In this document: one piece after another, positions 1 through 12,540 of the stretch
How the letters are laid out: each line of letters begins with the position of its first letter
How positions within the stretch are numbered: position 1 is the first letter of the stretch
Source: Zeus faber
Taxonomy: Eukaryota > Chordata > Actinopteri > Zeiformes > Zeidae
Reading direction: 5' to 3'
Assembly: GCA_960531495.1 (NCBI GenBank)
Contig: OY482866.1
Coordinates: 4,126,418 to 4,190,417, forward strand
DNA: 64,000 nucleotides
Position numbers and translations under genes: made by a program
Notes under the pieces: generated by a model
Seen by the model: the letters and a program-made list of their open reading frames with translations, nothing else
Database searches by the model: none
Told to the model about the DNA's origin: nothing

Positions 1-199
1 ATTATTGTGCATGGGCGATGACGATGCTGAAACAATATATCGTGCAGCCCTATACAGCATACTTTTTTTATTGAAAGAAAGGAACACACAGCAGAACTTT
101 TTTTTAAATACTTACATTTGCATCATCTGCATACAGTTTGTATTAATTCCTCTCTTTTAAAAGATTTGTGTTGTTCCCAGCGGAACTTGTTATTCTTCA

Positions 200-450
200 A
201 CCAGGGGTGGAGTTACTCAGATGGGGAGTGGTTCTAATTCTACTGTGTCTCAAAGTGACATAGAATTGAGATTCAAATCTGAATGGCTTCAGAAACCACA
301 TTTTCAGAAATACACAGCACACAAAAGTGTGCACACAAAAACTGACTGGGCTGTCTTATTTCACATTTTGTGTGTTAGTAGGGCCATCAGAGACCCAAAT
401 GTCTGTGCACAAGCACTGAAAAGGTGATTTTTTCCATAATAGGTCCCCTT
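200..450 (+). repeat. Interspersed repeat, copy 1 (second copy near 52150-52350)
   Basis: It shares ordered blocks with 52150-52350: TACTCAGATGGGG, TCTGAAT.GCTT, then TTTGTGT.TTAGTAGG.CCATCAGAGACC. The right end, ATAGGTCCCCTTTAA, resembles the terminus of fish non-autonomous DNA transposons. Family name unknown. Confidence 0.6.
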
Positions 451-3400
451 TAAAACCTACAAATGTGTCTGAGTTAGAGCTGTGACGGTATGAAAGCAAG
501 CGTATAACTGTGCTATTGCAGGGGGGGGGATTTTCTTCTTTTTGTTATTCAGTATGCATTACAATAACACAATAAAACAGAAGCTTACAAATTCCTCCAC
601 AGCGATGCAAAACACAAATCAAATTATAGGAAGCTTTTGGTGGGTGGTGGAACCAGTTTTACGTATAAGTGTAACTATTTTTCACATTGTTGATGTGGGT
701 GCATTTTTCATTTAAGAAACAAAATAATTCCAAATATTTATATTGCATTTACTGAGGTTCCCTTTGCCAAATATTATGTTTTGTTTACAGATCTTAAATC
801 ATTCGATGGGACAAATATGCAACAATAGAGGTAAGAGAAAAGTTGGGAAATACTGTATTTGTTGTCTGCATTTTCACAATAATTGATAATAACCACAAAA
901 AAAATACTCATCACTGGAAACATCATTATGAAAACAAACTGGGACATCTGGTACAAATAACATCTTTTGAAAACACCTTTTCCTCTAAAAGCAACAATAT
1001 CATGATTACTACGGCACATGCAACCGAGTCATTTATTAAGATGTTACTCCCAACTTCTAAGGTGGTGACAGTACAAGACACCTGGATGGAAGCAATTAAA
1101 CCCCTTCCACTAACTACTTAGTTAGGCTACTTGAAGGTTTGACTGATAGGCCTGCCAGACTATTTTTGCTCTTTTGACAAAAAACTGAAAATGCACCCAA
1201 CCATGCACCAACCCTGTGCAAACTGACCAAAACGGCATATAATGTAATATGGAGGCAATTATCCTGATGGCGGCTATAAAAACAAGTCCAAAGTTTAACG
1301 TCACATTTTGTTTAAAAAAAATCTGTCATACGTGCTAGTCCATCACTTAACTTCAAATCACCCAAAATTTCTCACAGGCACTTGGATAAGGGTTTTCAAT
1401 ATCTACAAAACTGAGCAATGATTGAGCAATTCATACAGTACATGTAAATGTCCGACTGTAAAGGCAACATAGTGCAGGCTCTCCTAATAAACAGAATTTT
1501 TCCCAATATGTACAATCTAGTTGTCATATACATGGATCATTTTTATTACTTCCACTTTCTTCAGACTAAAACTGCCTGTGACCATGCACGTAAATGTGCC
1601 AGACCTTGCAGGGAAGTCTTTTCCACTGTATATTTTTTTAACTATACTTTGGTGCCAATTTCCTGGATAGTGATGAAAAAGAAAATCATTTAAAAACATA
1701 CTAATTATGAATCAGCTTGCTACAGTGTTTACTTTTGAGATTGTAGACCCAACCAAGTGTATCACTTTTTTTTTTGTGAAGCTAATTAAGTAATTTAACT
1801 TTTAGACCGCCCATTCAAATTTCACAGAAATTGCCCACAGACATCACATTGATAATTATTTTATTTTTTTGTCAATATCTGTAAAACTGAGCTTACAGTG
1901 CATGTAAATGTACGGCTGTAAAAGCACTGTGCTGAATTTTATTTTCTCAAAAGCATAATCTTTATGAAAATAAATGGACATATTAAGCAGGCATCGCATG
2001 TGACCTGTACCACATTTTTGCCTTTTAACTCAAAAATATATAGAATAGTATTTAGGATGCATTTGTCATGTACATAAGAGAAGAGGGGGAAATGGAGCAT
2101 CGTCATTTCCTCTCCTTTCTTCGAAACACTTCTGCCTGCCCTGAAAAAACAGCTAAGCTTTTTCCTGGCCTTTTAATTGCTTCTTGCAGCTATATTTGAT
2201 TCTAATTTCACACCACAGCCACCGTATGTGGGGAGAATTGTCAATAAGACACAAGGCATTTTCCCAAAAGATAAAATCAAGTCTGGGAAGATTGCAGCTC
2301 CCAAAATGAAATCCAACATGAGGATATCCAGCAGCATTTTAACCCTGATGCATTGCCAAAAGCTGCCCACAAAACTGGACAAGTGGGGGCTGGGTGGGTG
2401 GGGGTTGATGGCAATTTAAAATCACTGACATTTACCTCTGGCTCCAGAAATGTTCCTTCTACCTTAAAAACTTTGTGAGTAAAATTCCAGTAGCTAGGAC
2501 ATGGTCCGGTTCCAACCAGTGTAAATCTTCAGCGCTTCCGTCACTTTAAAATCTCTCACAGATTTCTTCAGGGACAGATATGGTGCTTAAACGACGCAAG
2601 ATGTATTTTTTTGCAGCCATGTTAACAAAAGGCTTCCCTTTCAAGTGAGGAGAGCCTAATCCTCGCCAGCTGCAAAGTTGACTAAATTAAACAATATGGC
2701 CTCAACGGGAGGGGGAGATAAACTCAGAGAGAAATGAGGGCGATCGGGAGGGAGAGACAGACAGAATGAGAGCGAACAGGCGAGAGCTAGCCAGCTGTGC
2801 CCTTGTAAGACCACTCGGCGAGCACTTTTGGTAGCCACGGGGTCAAAGACATGTTGGTCTACGTGAGGGGCGAGGCTTGCCCTCCAAACTTGGCTTGCTT
2901 GAGTAATCAGGTGCAAAGCCGATCGATATTAGAAAAAAAAAAAGCTGCTTTCTCTGTCACAAAAAATTAGCCCCCCCTCATCCGCCAGGTGTGCATGTAA
3001 TTGGCCACAAAAGATTTGCCAAACGTATTGGGCTTTCCATTGAGAAGCATACTCTATTACAATCATTATCATCGTCATCATCAATATCCCATTTAAAATT
3101 AAGCCCAAGGCAAAACATTTAACACAAGGAAGCATTCCTCGCTTTTGACATGCTGGAACAAGATCAGGCCAGTATGCAGGGCTACTCCAAGTGTGACATG
3201 GTGCTGCCCCCCGAGTAGCGAAAAAGGAAAATGATGAAGTTCTTTGTCACTGCCTCTGATGCACTAGAACAAGGTTTTAACCAGAAGCCCAGCTCTGCCA
3301 AATATGTTGGTCACCGTAAAAAAAAAGGCTAAGAAAACACACAGGCTCCGCAGACTTTGGAAGGATCTCATGGCATGTGTCATCCCTGAAAATTTACTGA

Positions 3401-3753
3401 AGGTTAAACTTCTTCCTGCCGGGCTTGGGGGCTGCACTCTGGGAGCCCCCGCATTACATTTATCAGCGCCGGATCAAAGTGAGAGCGGTAGAAGAGTGAG
3501 GCAAGACACGCAGGAACCAAAATGGATTTGGCCAAATCCGGTGTCATCAAAGGCTCTTTTTTGGGGGGAGAAGACTCTCGAGCGTTGACGGTCCCGGGTC
3601 GAAGGCTTGAGAGCCGCTTTGGGGCGATCCGGGGGGTGGGGCATTCAATTTGCCCACGGCCCGTCTCGAAAAACATTATTTTTGGGGACACATCATTTTG
3701 AAGAGTCTATACCCTGCATCTAAGTGGTAGGTGAAAATTGTCTTTGTCACACA

Positions 3754-3785
3754 CAGAGAGCGAGAGAGAGAGAGAGAGAGAGAGA
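3754..3785 (+). repeat. (AG)n microsatellite
   Basis: Simple AG/GAG repeat of about 30 bp, seen directly. Confidence 0.85.
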
Positions 3786-5213
3786 AATTTAAGGGTTAGG
3801 GCAATCAGGCATATGTAACTTTGACCAGCTAAAGCTTACACCCATTCAACTTTGAGACAATTTTCTAACACAATGGAATGAGACAACCAGCACGTGTCAT
3901 CGAGCATGTGAGCGTGGATATCTACCAAAAACAGAAAATTTGCTGAAACAGATCCATATCGCCTAAGGAGGAAAGATTGCCTGCTTTTTAGTCAGTGAAT
4001 ATAGCCAACTATGTTGTACAGCAATCGTTGCACACCAGAAACCAAATGAAAGCCTCAAAACGTGACGCTTATGACTTTCTCCATGTGTGGTCGGGTGCAC
4101 AAATTGGGAACCAGGGTTCTAAAGGAAAAGCGTCATCTTGTTTGTCGCTGAGGAGAGTGGCCACTGTCCCCTTCAAGACAAATCCTGTCATGTTCCTTTA
4201 AGTATATAGATCAAAACAAAACCCACAGACAAACTATTACAAGAAACCTTGACACAACCTTTCATAAAGTACTCGTGATGTTTCAGCTTCTTTTTGGCTC
4301 CTTTGGTTTGTTTCTCACTTAGATCGACTCGAGCAACCATAACCAAGCGCGAGCAACACAAGCATTCTGTCTGTGAACACAGCTCGACTCCCCTACTTAT
4401 CTACCAATTCAATGTTTCCCTGACCACAAGCAAAGTGATGCAAGATCAACTCTTAAAGTTACACACTGGCTGATGGGGGCAAAATAATTCCTGTTGAACC
4501 AGAAGGAAACGGACCCGTTGCCAAAATCACAGTATCATCACCATCTGGCCAGGAGCTCTAAATTTCTTAAATTGGGTCGGATGAGTCATACAAACCAGGA
4601 ACCAGCCCACGTACATTCAAACATGTAACAAATCACATTATTCAAGGCGCTTCTGTGCCATGCAAAGAGCTGAGTCGCAAAACAGCAAAAGGAAAGAGGG
4701 TTTGAATTCTCAAATCGTTAACATCTGCCATTGAGTAGAAAGCTTTACCCTCAAACGGAGAGTTCATAAATAAAAAGGTAATGACAGCTGCATTAGTTCT
4801 GATCCTCAAAGTCATTTCAAGTTAATCATTTATATATTGCAAGAGGTGCAGGGTTTCGAAAAATTCATTCAAATCCAACTGCGTAAAACTATCCAACTTG
4901 AGAGAAAAAACAGCAGAGCAATGTTACGACTGTTTTTAATAAACTGTGAACGTTGCCCTGCTAGCCGAGTCGCGTCTAATTACAATGAGACGGGGGTCTC
5001 TCCGGCGAGGAACCAGGCTTGGCTCGCTGCCCGGCCCTTGTCACGCCAAAGAACCCTCAAATGCACCAGAGGCAATTGGAAAAGTGGGGGTCAAAAATTC
5101 CAAAACCAGCAAATATTTTAATTGATTTCTTCCTTGCCAGACACCACACCAGTCCAGGACCCCATGCCTCGCATGCACACACAAGTTTGCAGTAGATTAA
5201 CTAGTGTTCTAGA

Positions 5214-6003
5214 TCGAGATGGGACCGATCCAATATCAGTATCGGGTGCCGATATTGACGTCATTCACTCATCGGATATCGGACTGACGTCACCGATCCA
5301 AATTCCATTCCATTCCAAATTGCTCTGCCTCCCCAAGAATTAAAATCAGCAAATAATTAACATGTAAAGCGCAATTCAATGTGTATACGAATAGGAACTG
5401 GCAGTTGGAGTTGGTCAAACCATCATGGATTGAAGCAGCCATTCAAGCTGTGTTTGTCCTTAAAATAAGACGTCACGATTCCGACATTCATAATATGCGC
5501 TGCCATAGAGCTACCGGGAGTTTTAGTTCTACTCGCACAGCACCACACTGAAACTGATCAACAGATGAGGATTAAAAACAACACAGATACATCCTTCGGC
5601 ATGACGGTTGCATCCGGTTTAAAACCCGAAATAATCCCACATAGGGAATTTTGTATTTTTTTCGGAATGAGCCTTTCATCATTGCATTCGCTGAAAATCC
5701 TTGTTCCACCCATGAGGCCCCACCGCCCGCGTGCGCTGCAGGCCATGGACGCCGCATTGACTGCTTCGGCCCATTGCTGTGATACGTCAACGTCGCCGCC
5801 ATATTGGAATGGACAAGACCAGCCTGTCAACCAGTACAAGTAAACAGGGGAGCTGCGTTTCTTCTCAAAAAGTTTTGAGAAGAAAAAAAAAAAAATTCTA
5901 CTCCATGTAAAAAGAAAAAAGAGCTCTGGTATCGGAATCATTATCGGTACATATGCATTACAATCGGATCGGAACTGAAAAAACGTGGATCTGCCCATCT
6001 CTG
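5214..6003. mobile_element. hAT-like non-autonomous element
   Basis: Imperfect terminal inverted repeats begin TCGAGATGGGACCGATCC at the left and read CAGAGATGGGCAGATCC inward from the right. Subterminal repeats of CGATCC/CGATA occur at both ends. The element is flanked by GTTCTAGA (5206-5213) and GTTCTAGC (6004-6011), a 7/8 match to an 8-bp target-site duplication, which is the hAT hallmark. No transposase is seen. Confidence 0.6.
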
Positions 6004-7033
6004 GTTCTAGCCACATGACTACTACCTTTAGCATCAAAATGACCACATGCCTAATCTCTTCCTACCATCAGAATCTCAGAGGCCAAGTACAAGTTGCACA
6101 ATTAATTGCTCTTGGTGCAGCTGCCAACATACAGAACAGAACATATTTAGAAACATGAAGATAAAAGGAATAAATAGAGAAAATATACAGATATACAAAA
6201 GAGACGTACAAACAACACACAAGAAGATGGCCAAACTGAAACGAGAATGCAAGAATTAAAAAAGACGTTTCAGTCAGCCAGTGAAACGGGGTAATCGGCA
6301 CATCACTTAATCCACTCGGTGACGTTGGCCGTTTAAATCAAACTGTTCCTACGCACATGGTGTGATCTTTGCTCTAGAAACAACGAATAAATAAATATGC
6401 ATACTCCACTGATTTCAGAATGGCGATTAGGAGGAATCACACCTCTGGTCCTGATCATGTTGCTCATTTAAAAAGGGATACTCCAGTTTTGGGGGGAAAA
6501 TCTCACAGTAAGTTGTCTTGTAGTTGGCTGGTTGATCCCTTCTGCAGCCTTGCATTGAGCCAACAGTTAACACGCAGCCCGCCGCTATTTTTCTGCTGGA
6601 CACACAGGGATGACATTTGTATTTGACCTTTCCGGATCTGGAAAAAGTGAATTTCCCCACCAAAAAAACGAGCATCCCCTAAAAACAACTTTCGGCAGAA
6701 GAGAGTGAGACTAATAGTGAAATCAGCTTTGTTCTCGGATGCCACCCTGTTCCTACACTATGCTCTGGTTGTCAGGGACGTCGCAGGACCGCGAGACCCC
6801 CGAATACCGGACGAAACATCGCCGTTACGAGACGCGGTGCATGTGACGTCGGCGTCCATCGTGACAATTCTGACATCAGCGACTTGCGCCCGGCTGTGGA
6901 GCGGAGAAGTTGCAGGATCAAGCAACCCGCGGAGCCCGGTAAGGGTCTTGCGTGCCTCGCTCGAACGACACGTCGTGTCACCCTTCACTTGCCAATGCAA
7001 TAAAAACAAACAAAAAAAAAAAATGGGACTCAC

Positions 7034-7214
7034 CTCTTTTTGGTTTGGGAAAGCTTTCGTGCAGGTGAAAGACAACTTTTTCCACGAAGTGCTGGATGTT
7101 ACTGTGCTCCGGTCCGCGGACAAACACCGTCCAGTCGTGCGTAAATCCTTCTGCCGTGGGTTTTTTGCGGACCTGAGCGCGGTGGCCGAGTTCCAGTTTC
7201 ACCTGAACTGCACC
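7034..7214 (-). CDS. MLLT3: MLLT3 coding exon 2, N-terminal YEATS half
   Basis: 181 nt, acceptor AG at 7216-7215, donor GTGAGT from 7033, ending in phase 1. It encodes about 60 residues from [10 protein letters not shown] to FPKPKR, nearly identical to vertebrate AF9. The acylated-lysine pocket is completed by the next exon, outside the window. Confidence 0.95.
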
Positions 7215-7485
7215 CTGTGGAATGTTGGGCTGGTGTAAAAAAAAAAAAAAAAAAATCGGAACGGTTTTTTTTTTCCCCTCTTATTTTTTTTTTTAAATCG
7301 TGCTGGATAAAATGGCCCCATGCACCGTAGGATAGTATCCGACATTGAAAAAAAAAAATGAATGACAACATCAACTGGACTCGGGGTGCGATCTCGGACG
7401 GGGATACCGCTTGGAACGCGAGGCAGAGACGCGCCGAAGGGGAAGGAACCGACGCGACGCGGACTCTACTCACCGAGTGGGCCAT
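7034..7485 (-). CDS. MLLT3: MLLT3 (AF9) 5' end, first two coding exons, partial gene
   Basis: MLLT3/AF9 is a nuclear YEATS-domain protein. From family knowledge, it binds acetylated and crotonylated histone H3 lysines and recruits the super elongation complex or DOT1L to chromatin. Two exons are seen on the minus strand. Exon 1 (7485-7474) encodes MAHS and ends at GTGAGT. Exon 2 (7214-7034) follows an AG acceptor and encodes [15 protein letters not shown], then [22 protein letters not shown] and [14 protein letters not shown], before a GTGAGT donor in phase 1. [10 protein letters not shown] and FHLHES match AF9 rather than its paralogue ENL (MLLT1). This is the N-terminal half of the YEATS domain. 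The remaining exons are not in the window, as expected for a gene whose human intron 2 is very long. It is divergent from FOCAD, as on human 9p21. Confidence 0.95.
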
Positions 7486-7800
7486 CGTCGAGGGCCACGC
7501 TCCGCCGCTATTTCATGGGGAGGTCGCTCTAAACGCGGGGACGGCGACGTCGCGTTTGCCGGCGGCGGCGGCGGCGGACGGCGGCGGCGGACGGCGACAT
7601 GGTCTCTCTTCCCTGCGCTGGGGACTCAGCCTCGACTTTCTCGGGCTTCGGAGGAAAGCGGGGCGCATGCGCCGTTCGCCGCGCCTGCACGGGCGCACGG
7701 GGCAGGGGAGGGGAGCCAATGGGGGCGGCGCGCACGCACGCAGACGGCCAATGAGCTGCCCGCTGACTTTCCTGTAATTATATGCAAACGCTGGACGCGA
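7370..7800 (-). promoter_or_regulatory. MLLT3: CpG-island promoter of MLLT3
   Basis: GC-rich, CpG-dense block around MLLT3 exon 1, with a (GGC)n-like stretch near 7559-7590. Upstream of the start codon it holds a perfect palindromic NRF1-type site GCGCATGCGC (7663-7672), a GC-box-like GGGGGCGG (7721-7728) and two CCAAT motifs (7716-7720, 7748-7752). No TATA box is evident. This fits a broad CpG-type promoter. Whether it also fires toward FOCAD cannot be judged from sequence. Confidence 0.75.
7474..7485 (-). CDS. MLLT3: MLLT3 coding exon 1 (MAHS)
   Basis: Four codons, ATG GCC CAC TCG, followed at once by a consensus GTGAGT donor, phase 0. The human gene also has a tiny first coding segment (MASS). 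The exon lies in the CpG island; its 5' UTR should extend towards 7600-7750. Confidence 0.88.
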
Positions 7801-9015
7801 CACGAGCCCCGTGCGTGGATATCTGCGAAAGCGCCGCCGCTACAGAAACGCTGGAAGTGGTATACGTTAAAATATACGCCTGTTCCATTTAATGTGTTGG
7901 AAAGAAGAACTTTCTATACATTTGTCCACTTCATTTTTAATGTATGGAAAGTATGCACCAGCATGTCCTCAAACTATAAACCAAATTCCATTGCGTTTTT
8001 AAAGCCGCTTTTAATATTTAGTTGGATACACTAAACATTAAAGCGGTAATCCATGGGATTTTTTTTTGTAAAACATAATCTTATATTTGATGCTTTTTTA
8101 AGCTCGCACTTAAGGAAAGACACAGCCTTCATATGCTATTTCAATTGTTGGTGGCAGGTTCCACCTTCCCTGGAAAGAATGCACTGGTCGGCAACGTACA
8201 AGAAGTTTATGCAGCCGAGGCGATGTTGATAAACTTAGCCAGCGTAGCTAATCGTGGTCAGTAAACCGTGGATGTGAATGAACATTCACAGAAAAGAAAA
8301 AGCATCCTCAGTTGAAAAAATACAAAAAAAAAGTACAGTTTCGAATGAAATTCTCTGTCTTGTATGGATTCCAGCCAACATAGATGATCTTCAACAAGTT
8401 TACCGCATGCATTTACAGCTTGAATCGTTGTATTTGTGTTGTATCTTTATTTGTTCAATAAAAAGATCAATACAGTAGCATTGATTTCCTCAGGCTTGTT
8501 GTAATCAATGTTTTATTTTCTCCACAAATGAATTGCTATTATTTCTTCATTGTAGAATACATTTCAAATTAACCACTGTGACTTAATGTGTTAGAAAGAA
8601 GTGGGTATCTATTGTTCAGAATTTACAATCTATTAAAACTGTAAATTATTTTAAATAGGTTGCAATTGCCAGGCTAACATCACTTATTTTTTGTGTGTAG
8701 GGAATCCCCTCAAGACTAATATCAACTCTATCAAGGGTTTCACCAGGAAGGAATAGTTGTTTTCTTTTTTTCTACTATATTGCTTTTCGATGCAGGTGGA
8801 GATGGTGGGGACTGTTTTATATTTTTGATAGTTGTCCAAATGCATTCTTAAAACGTGTGTACCTTTGAAAAATATATTAAGTGTGTTACAAGTTAATATG
8901 AAAGAAAATTTTCAATATATTTGGAGTGATTCAGAAGCCCCTAGGAAACTGTGCAAAATGTGCCTCGAGGAGCGCGGTAACGTGGTACATTCGCACTGGG
9001 ACTGAAGTATCCACA

Positions 9016-9287
9016 GGTACTCCTCACTTAACGACCTACCTATTCAATGACTATTCGGACTTACGACCAGCTCCCCAACCAGTATGTGTTGTGCACTGCG
9101 TACAATACAGCGGCGTCTCAGCGTAAAGCATCTCATCGCGCATCACCGTTCTCAGTCTCGTTCCTACGGTCTGTCAGTATTCACTACACTAGCGTTCGCG
9201 ATCGCCACGCCCCCTTACCGTGAAATAACGGGTCCTCGCTTAGCAACCTGATTCTAGGAAGTTGTGAGGTGTGAGGAGTACCTGTAT
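9016..9287. mobile_element. Palindrome-ended MITE (pogo/Tigger-like), copy 1
   Basis: The ends ACAGGTACTCCTCACTTAAC and (read inward) ACAGGTACTCCTCACACCTC are inverted repeats. The body is homologous, in inverted orientation, to 14206-14490. No coding capacity. Assignment to the pogo/Tigger group rests on the TA flanks of the second copy and is tentative. Confidence 0.6.
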
Positions 9288-10033
9288 GACAAAGCTGTAA
9301 ATTTGTCTGCACTGTTTTACTTAGCAGGATAGGTGTTATAATGGCAGCAGTTTGTCTTGTAATGTGTGACTTCTAAGTATCGCCCTTCTAAGTATATTTG
9401 TAGACAATATCTCACAAAACAATACCTCAATGTCAATAATTACACATGTTTTGAGGATGACCATTGATACTGTTTTTTTGTTGTTGTTGTTGTTGTTTTT
9501 TTGTTTTTTTTTTACAATTCTTAAAACTCACATGCAGTGAAGTTACTATACCTATTACGATAATACTATCGACCAAATACGACCAAAATCCCAGAATTTA
9601 TTCTCATATCAGTCTCATACCACGATGTTGATATTATATCAATGTAATGCCCAGCCCATTCCCCAAAACTTTCATTTATTACTAGTGGCTAAAGATTTAA
9701 TGATCATGTTCCACCATCATAAGTGGAGTTTAATAAATATATTTTTACTGTTATGTAAAAAATATATAAAATAAGAAATAGTCAAATAATAATACAGGCA
9801 AGTCATAAATACTCATTAAAGAATCATTTTGCAGCGGACCCCCTGCAATGCCTTCACGGAACCCTTGGGGGTCTCGGGATCCCAGTTTGGCGAAACCCTC
9901 GGGTGCTTAGGAAGGAACAGACGGTTTTTGGAATAACGTAACCGGGACAGGGATTTATTTGTGTTTTTGGTGGACGTCTTTAACGTATTATTGTTATTCA
10001 TCTGTAACAAATCAACCGTCGCAGAATGTGTAC

Positions 10034-10042
10034 CGCATGCGC
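10034..10042 (+). promoter_or_regulatory. FOCAD: NRF1-like site near candidate FOCAD promoter
   Basis: CGCATGCGC, the core of the NRF1 palindrome, lies just upstream of a C run and a short CG-containing block at 10070-10160 in otherwise AT-rich DNA. It is suggestive of a housekeeping-type promoter; inference only. Confidence 0.35.
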
Positions 10043-10084
10043 TTCCCCCCCCCCCCCCCCCCCACAATCGTTCCCCTTGACCCT

Positions 10085-10160
10085 CGCCGTACGCCGTAGT
10101 TGCAGCATGAAGCGGTTAGCGAAGTCGCACAGCTTCGAAACTTCGACTGTGAATACGGAG
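10085..10160 (+). other. FOCAD: Candidate FOCAD 5' non-coding exon
   Basis: A small CpG-containing block contains an ATG at 10107 and ends at GAATACGGAG followed by GTATGG, a plausible donor. Spliced in phase to the acceptor at 15110-15111, the ATG would open a 19-codon uORF that stops at the TGA at 15115-15117, nine bases before the FOCAD start codon. The MSEGL exon has only 15 nt of leader, so an upstream exon must exist. This is the best candidate I can see, but it is unproven. Confidence 0.35.
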
Positions 10161-12447
10161 GTATGGTTGGATCTAACAACATGACACTTTCATTTCACAA
10201 ACATGATCATTTGACCCACTGCAACTTATATTGTAGGTACTTCCGCATCTCCCCCTAATGCATTGGATTGTTTCACGTGGGTGTTGTTAGCCGGTTTAAT
10301 GGATACACTATGTTAAGTCGTATTTAACGTCATAATATTAACTATGCCGTTTGACGTCGGCATCGTGGTTTTTCGTTCTGTTATTGTTGACAATAGGGGC
10401 AAAACATGATTCTCTTTATACACAGCATATGTGTAGCTGTTTGCTGAACTGCCACGAACCAGCGTCAGGACCCCACGAGACGCGCCATAAAATGAATCAT
10501 GGTCAAGTGATATATTCAAACGATAAGTGATGACGTCAAAGTAACAACATGACACCAGCACCTGTAAACTTGTGATATCTCTCTAATCTCCCAAGAAACG
10601 AAAAGCCAAGTTTAAATTTGCTGTGACGTGTCGGTCGAACGCAGTTTTGCAATAAAAAAAAAACAAACGTTTTTATTTATAGACCTCTTAATGAGTTTGC
10701 TCCAAAGGGCTTCTTTACAGGGGAAGAAATTCATGGAAATAAAAGAAAAAGGCGAATTCAAATAGAAAGCAGGCAGATTTAAAAAAAGAAAACACATGCA
10801 TTCTTCCAAAGGGTACATGCATATTAAAACCAGAAAATGTACAAAGTGTCTACAGATAGGTAATGGCTATATATAAAATGTCATTCTAGAAGGGTGGCTT
10901 AATTACTCACACACAAGAGTGAAGGTGCGTTTTAAGACAAGTTTTAAAAGATTAAATGTATTCAGCTGATTAGACACTTTCATGAAGGCCATGCCAGAGT
11001 CTTGGGTTGGCAAAAGCCCCATCGCCAAAGATTTTCTGACGATAAATGAAGACCGGCCAATAAGCCGCAGCCATGCCATTTCTAAAGCATGGTTGGGTCA
11101 ACAGTGTCCAATTCATTGTCTCCCTCCTCTATTGCTAATGCAGAGCTGGCATTTACCGGCCGGGCCTACATTGTTCAGGGAGAGGGGTGCATACGGGCTG
11201 GAAACCCCTGGAATAGTTTCCATCTGTATCCGTGGGGTTTTAGCCTTAACCAATGTTAAAATCAAACCGGGAAATGCGTATGTTCAGTAGATAAGCCTTT
11301 AAAATATCACAGAAAGGTGGCTACGTTTTTTCTGTCTTCGATGGGAACACACCTGTGCCACTCATAATTCAGAACCACATGCCAAATTATTATGGAGACT
11401 ATAAGGGGGTTAAAAATTAGGCCTGGCAGCTGTCATGGTTATGACAAATAATAAATAATCACCAATCTCTCCACCTAACATCGGCATCGGGGTCGACTTT
11501 TACGCTTTTCAAAAACTGACTCAGTTAAAGTAAAATACAAAGTACGCCATGACTAATGTAGAGCTGACTCGGTTTCAGTAGTAAGTGTCGGCAGTTGCCT
11601 ACCTGCTTATGTGTCCATTGCAGTCCCTGGCGATTAGGTAAGGGAGGAAATACTGAGAGTGGCGGAACTTGCGCTGTGGTCTTGTGTAAAACAGCATGCC
11701 GGATTATCGGTCAGATAGCAGCAAGGGGGTGGGGTTGGGTGTCTATGTTTTTGGGGTGGGGGGAGTGTATTGTCTCTTACAGGCGTATTTCCTGTGTTTA
11801 TGGAGAGTAACCTGCCTGTAGCCATCTCCCTCTGGCTACCGGCCAGCTGCGGACATTACATGGATATTTGACAGCTGGTGGTCACTCCCTGCGACATGTT
11901 GCTTTGCTTGATAAGAACAATCTGAGATGACCCACTTCTCCTTTTGGCTGCCCACAGCCGGAGAGAGGTTGGGGTGTCTCCACTGATTACTTGGAAATTA
12001 TTTATCAGAAAAAACTGTTTTAAAAGGACAGTCCTTGGAAGTGCTCCAGGCATTGTGTCTGCGAAAAGGGGCTAGTCCACTTATGGCGTGGATTAACCGG
12101 TGGTTGCTGTTTTTGCATCAATTTTTTATTGTTCCTCAAGTCAGGGCGATTTGATTACGTGATTTTCAAGGCCGATTTGGCAAGGATTTGAGATTAAGCT
12201 GAGTTATGGTAGTCCGAGGTAGTCACACTGTAGAATCGTAGCTGTCATAAGTGTGTGAGTGAGACTCAAACTTTATACAATCCTTATCGGCCAGGCCATG
12301 ATTCAATCATACATGTTTGATTGAATCAAACATGTTTGATTGTTTGATTTTATTGGGGCTAGTCTTTCTGAAATCCTTTGGTGTTTGCGCATCAAAGCCT
12401 CAAATCATAACAGCAATTTTCAGCCAATACAATTGTGTGCCTGCACG

Positions 12448-12540
12448 ATGGCGAAGCGAAAGAAAACAGCAAGTGGGCGAGTATGGACTTCTGAAATGAG
12501 GGAGAGACTTGTGGAATTGTGGCGATTCATGAGGGTCTGA
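12448..12540 (+). pseudogene. PIF/Harbinger Myb-like protein fragment
   Basis: An ATG-initiated frame reads MAKRKKTASGRVWTSEMRER then LVELWRF and stops after 30 residues. The W-T-x-x-M-x-x-x-L-x-E-L-W spacing is that of the SANT/Myb-like DNA-binding partner encoded by Harbinger transposons. Only the N-terminus is present, so this is probably a relic. Confidence is limited by the short match. Confidence 0.4.

Larger units (their letters stand above)
1..7033 (-). other. MLLT3: MLLT3 intron 2 (5' part)
   Basis: No exon of MLLT3 or another gene was recognised. The intron contains a MITE-like repeat at about 200-450, a short (AG)n tract at 3754-3785 and a hAT-like element at 5214-6003. A second low-copy-looking repeat at about 6460-6700 begins with the fish-repeat-like AAAAGGGATACTCCAG. 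The stretch 1740-4700 looks largely unique and could hold conserved regulatory DNA of MLLT3, but this is not testable here. Confidence 0.7.
7801..10080. other. MLLT3-FOCAD intergenic region
   Basis: No coding exon is recognised. It contains a pogo/Tigger-like MITE at 9016-9287, a T-rich/(TTG)n tract at 9474-9512 and an uninterrupted C run at about 10047-10064. The remaining AT-rich sequence shows nothing I can identify. Confidence 0.6.

Noticed and set aside
7411..8034. 207-codon plus-strand open frame
   Set aside because: It is antisense to MLLT3 exon 1 in a CpG island; composition-driven, no recognisable protein.
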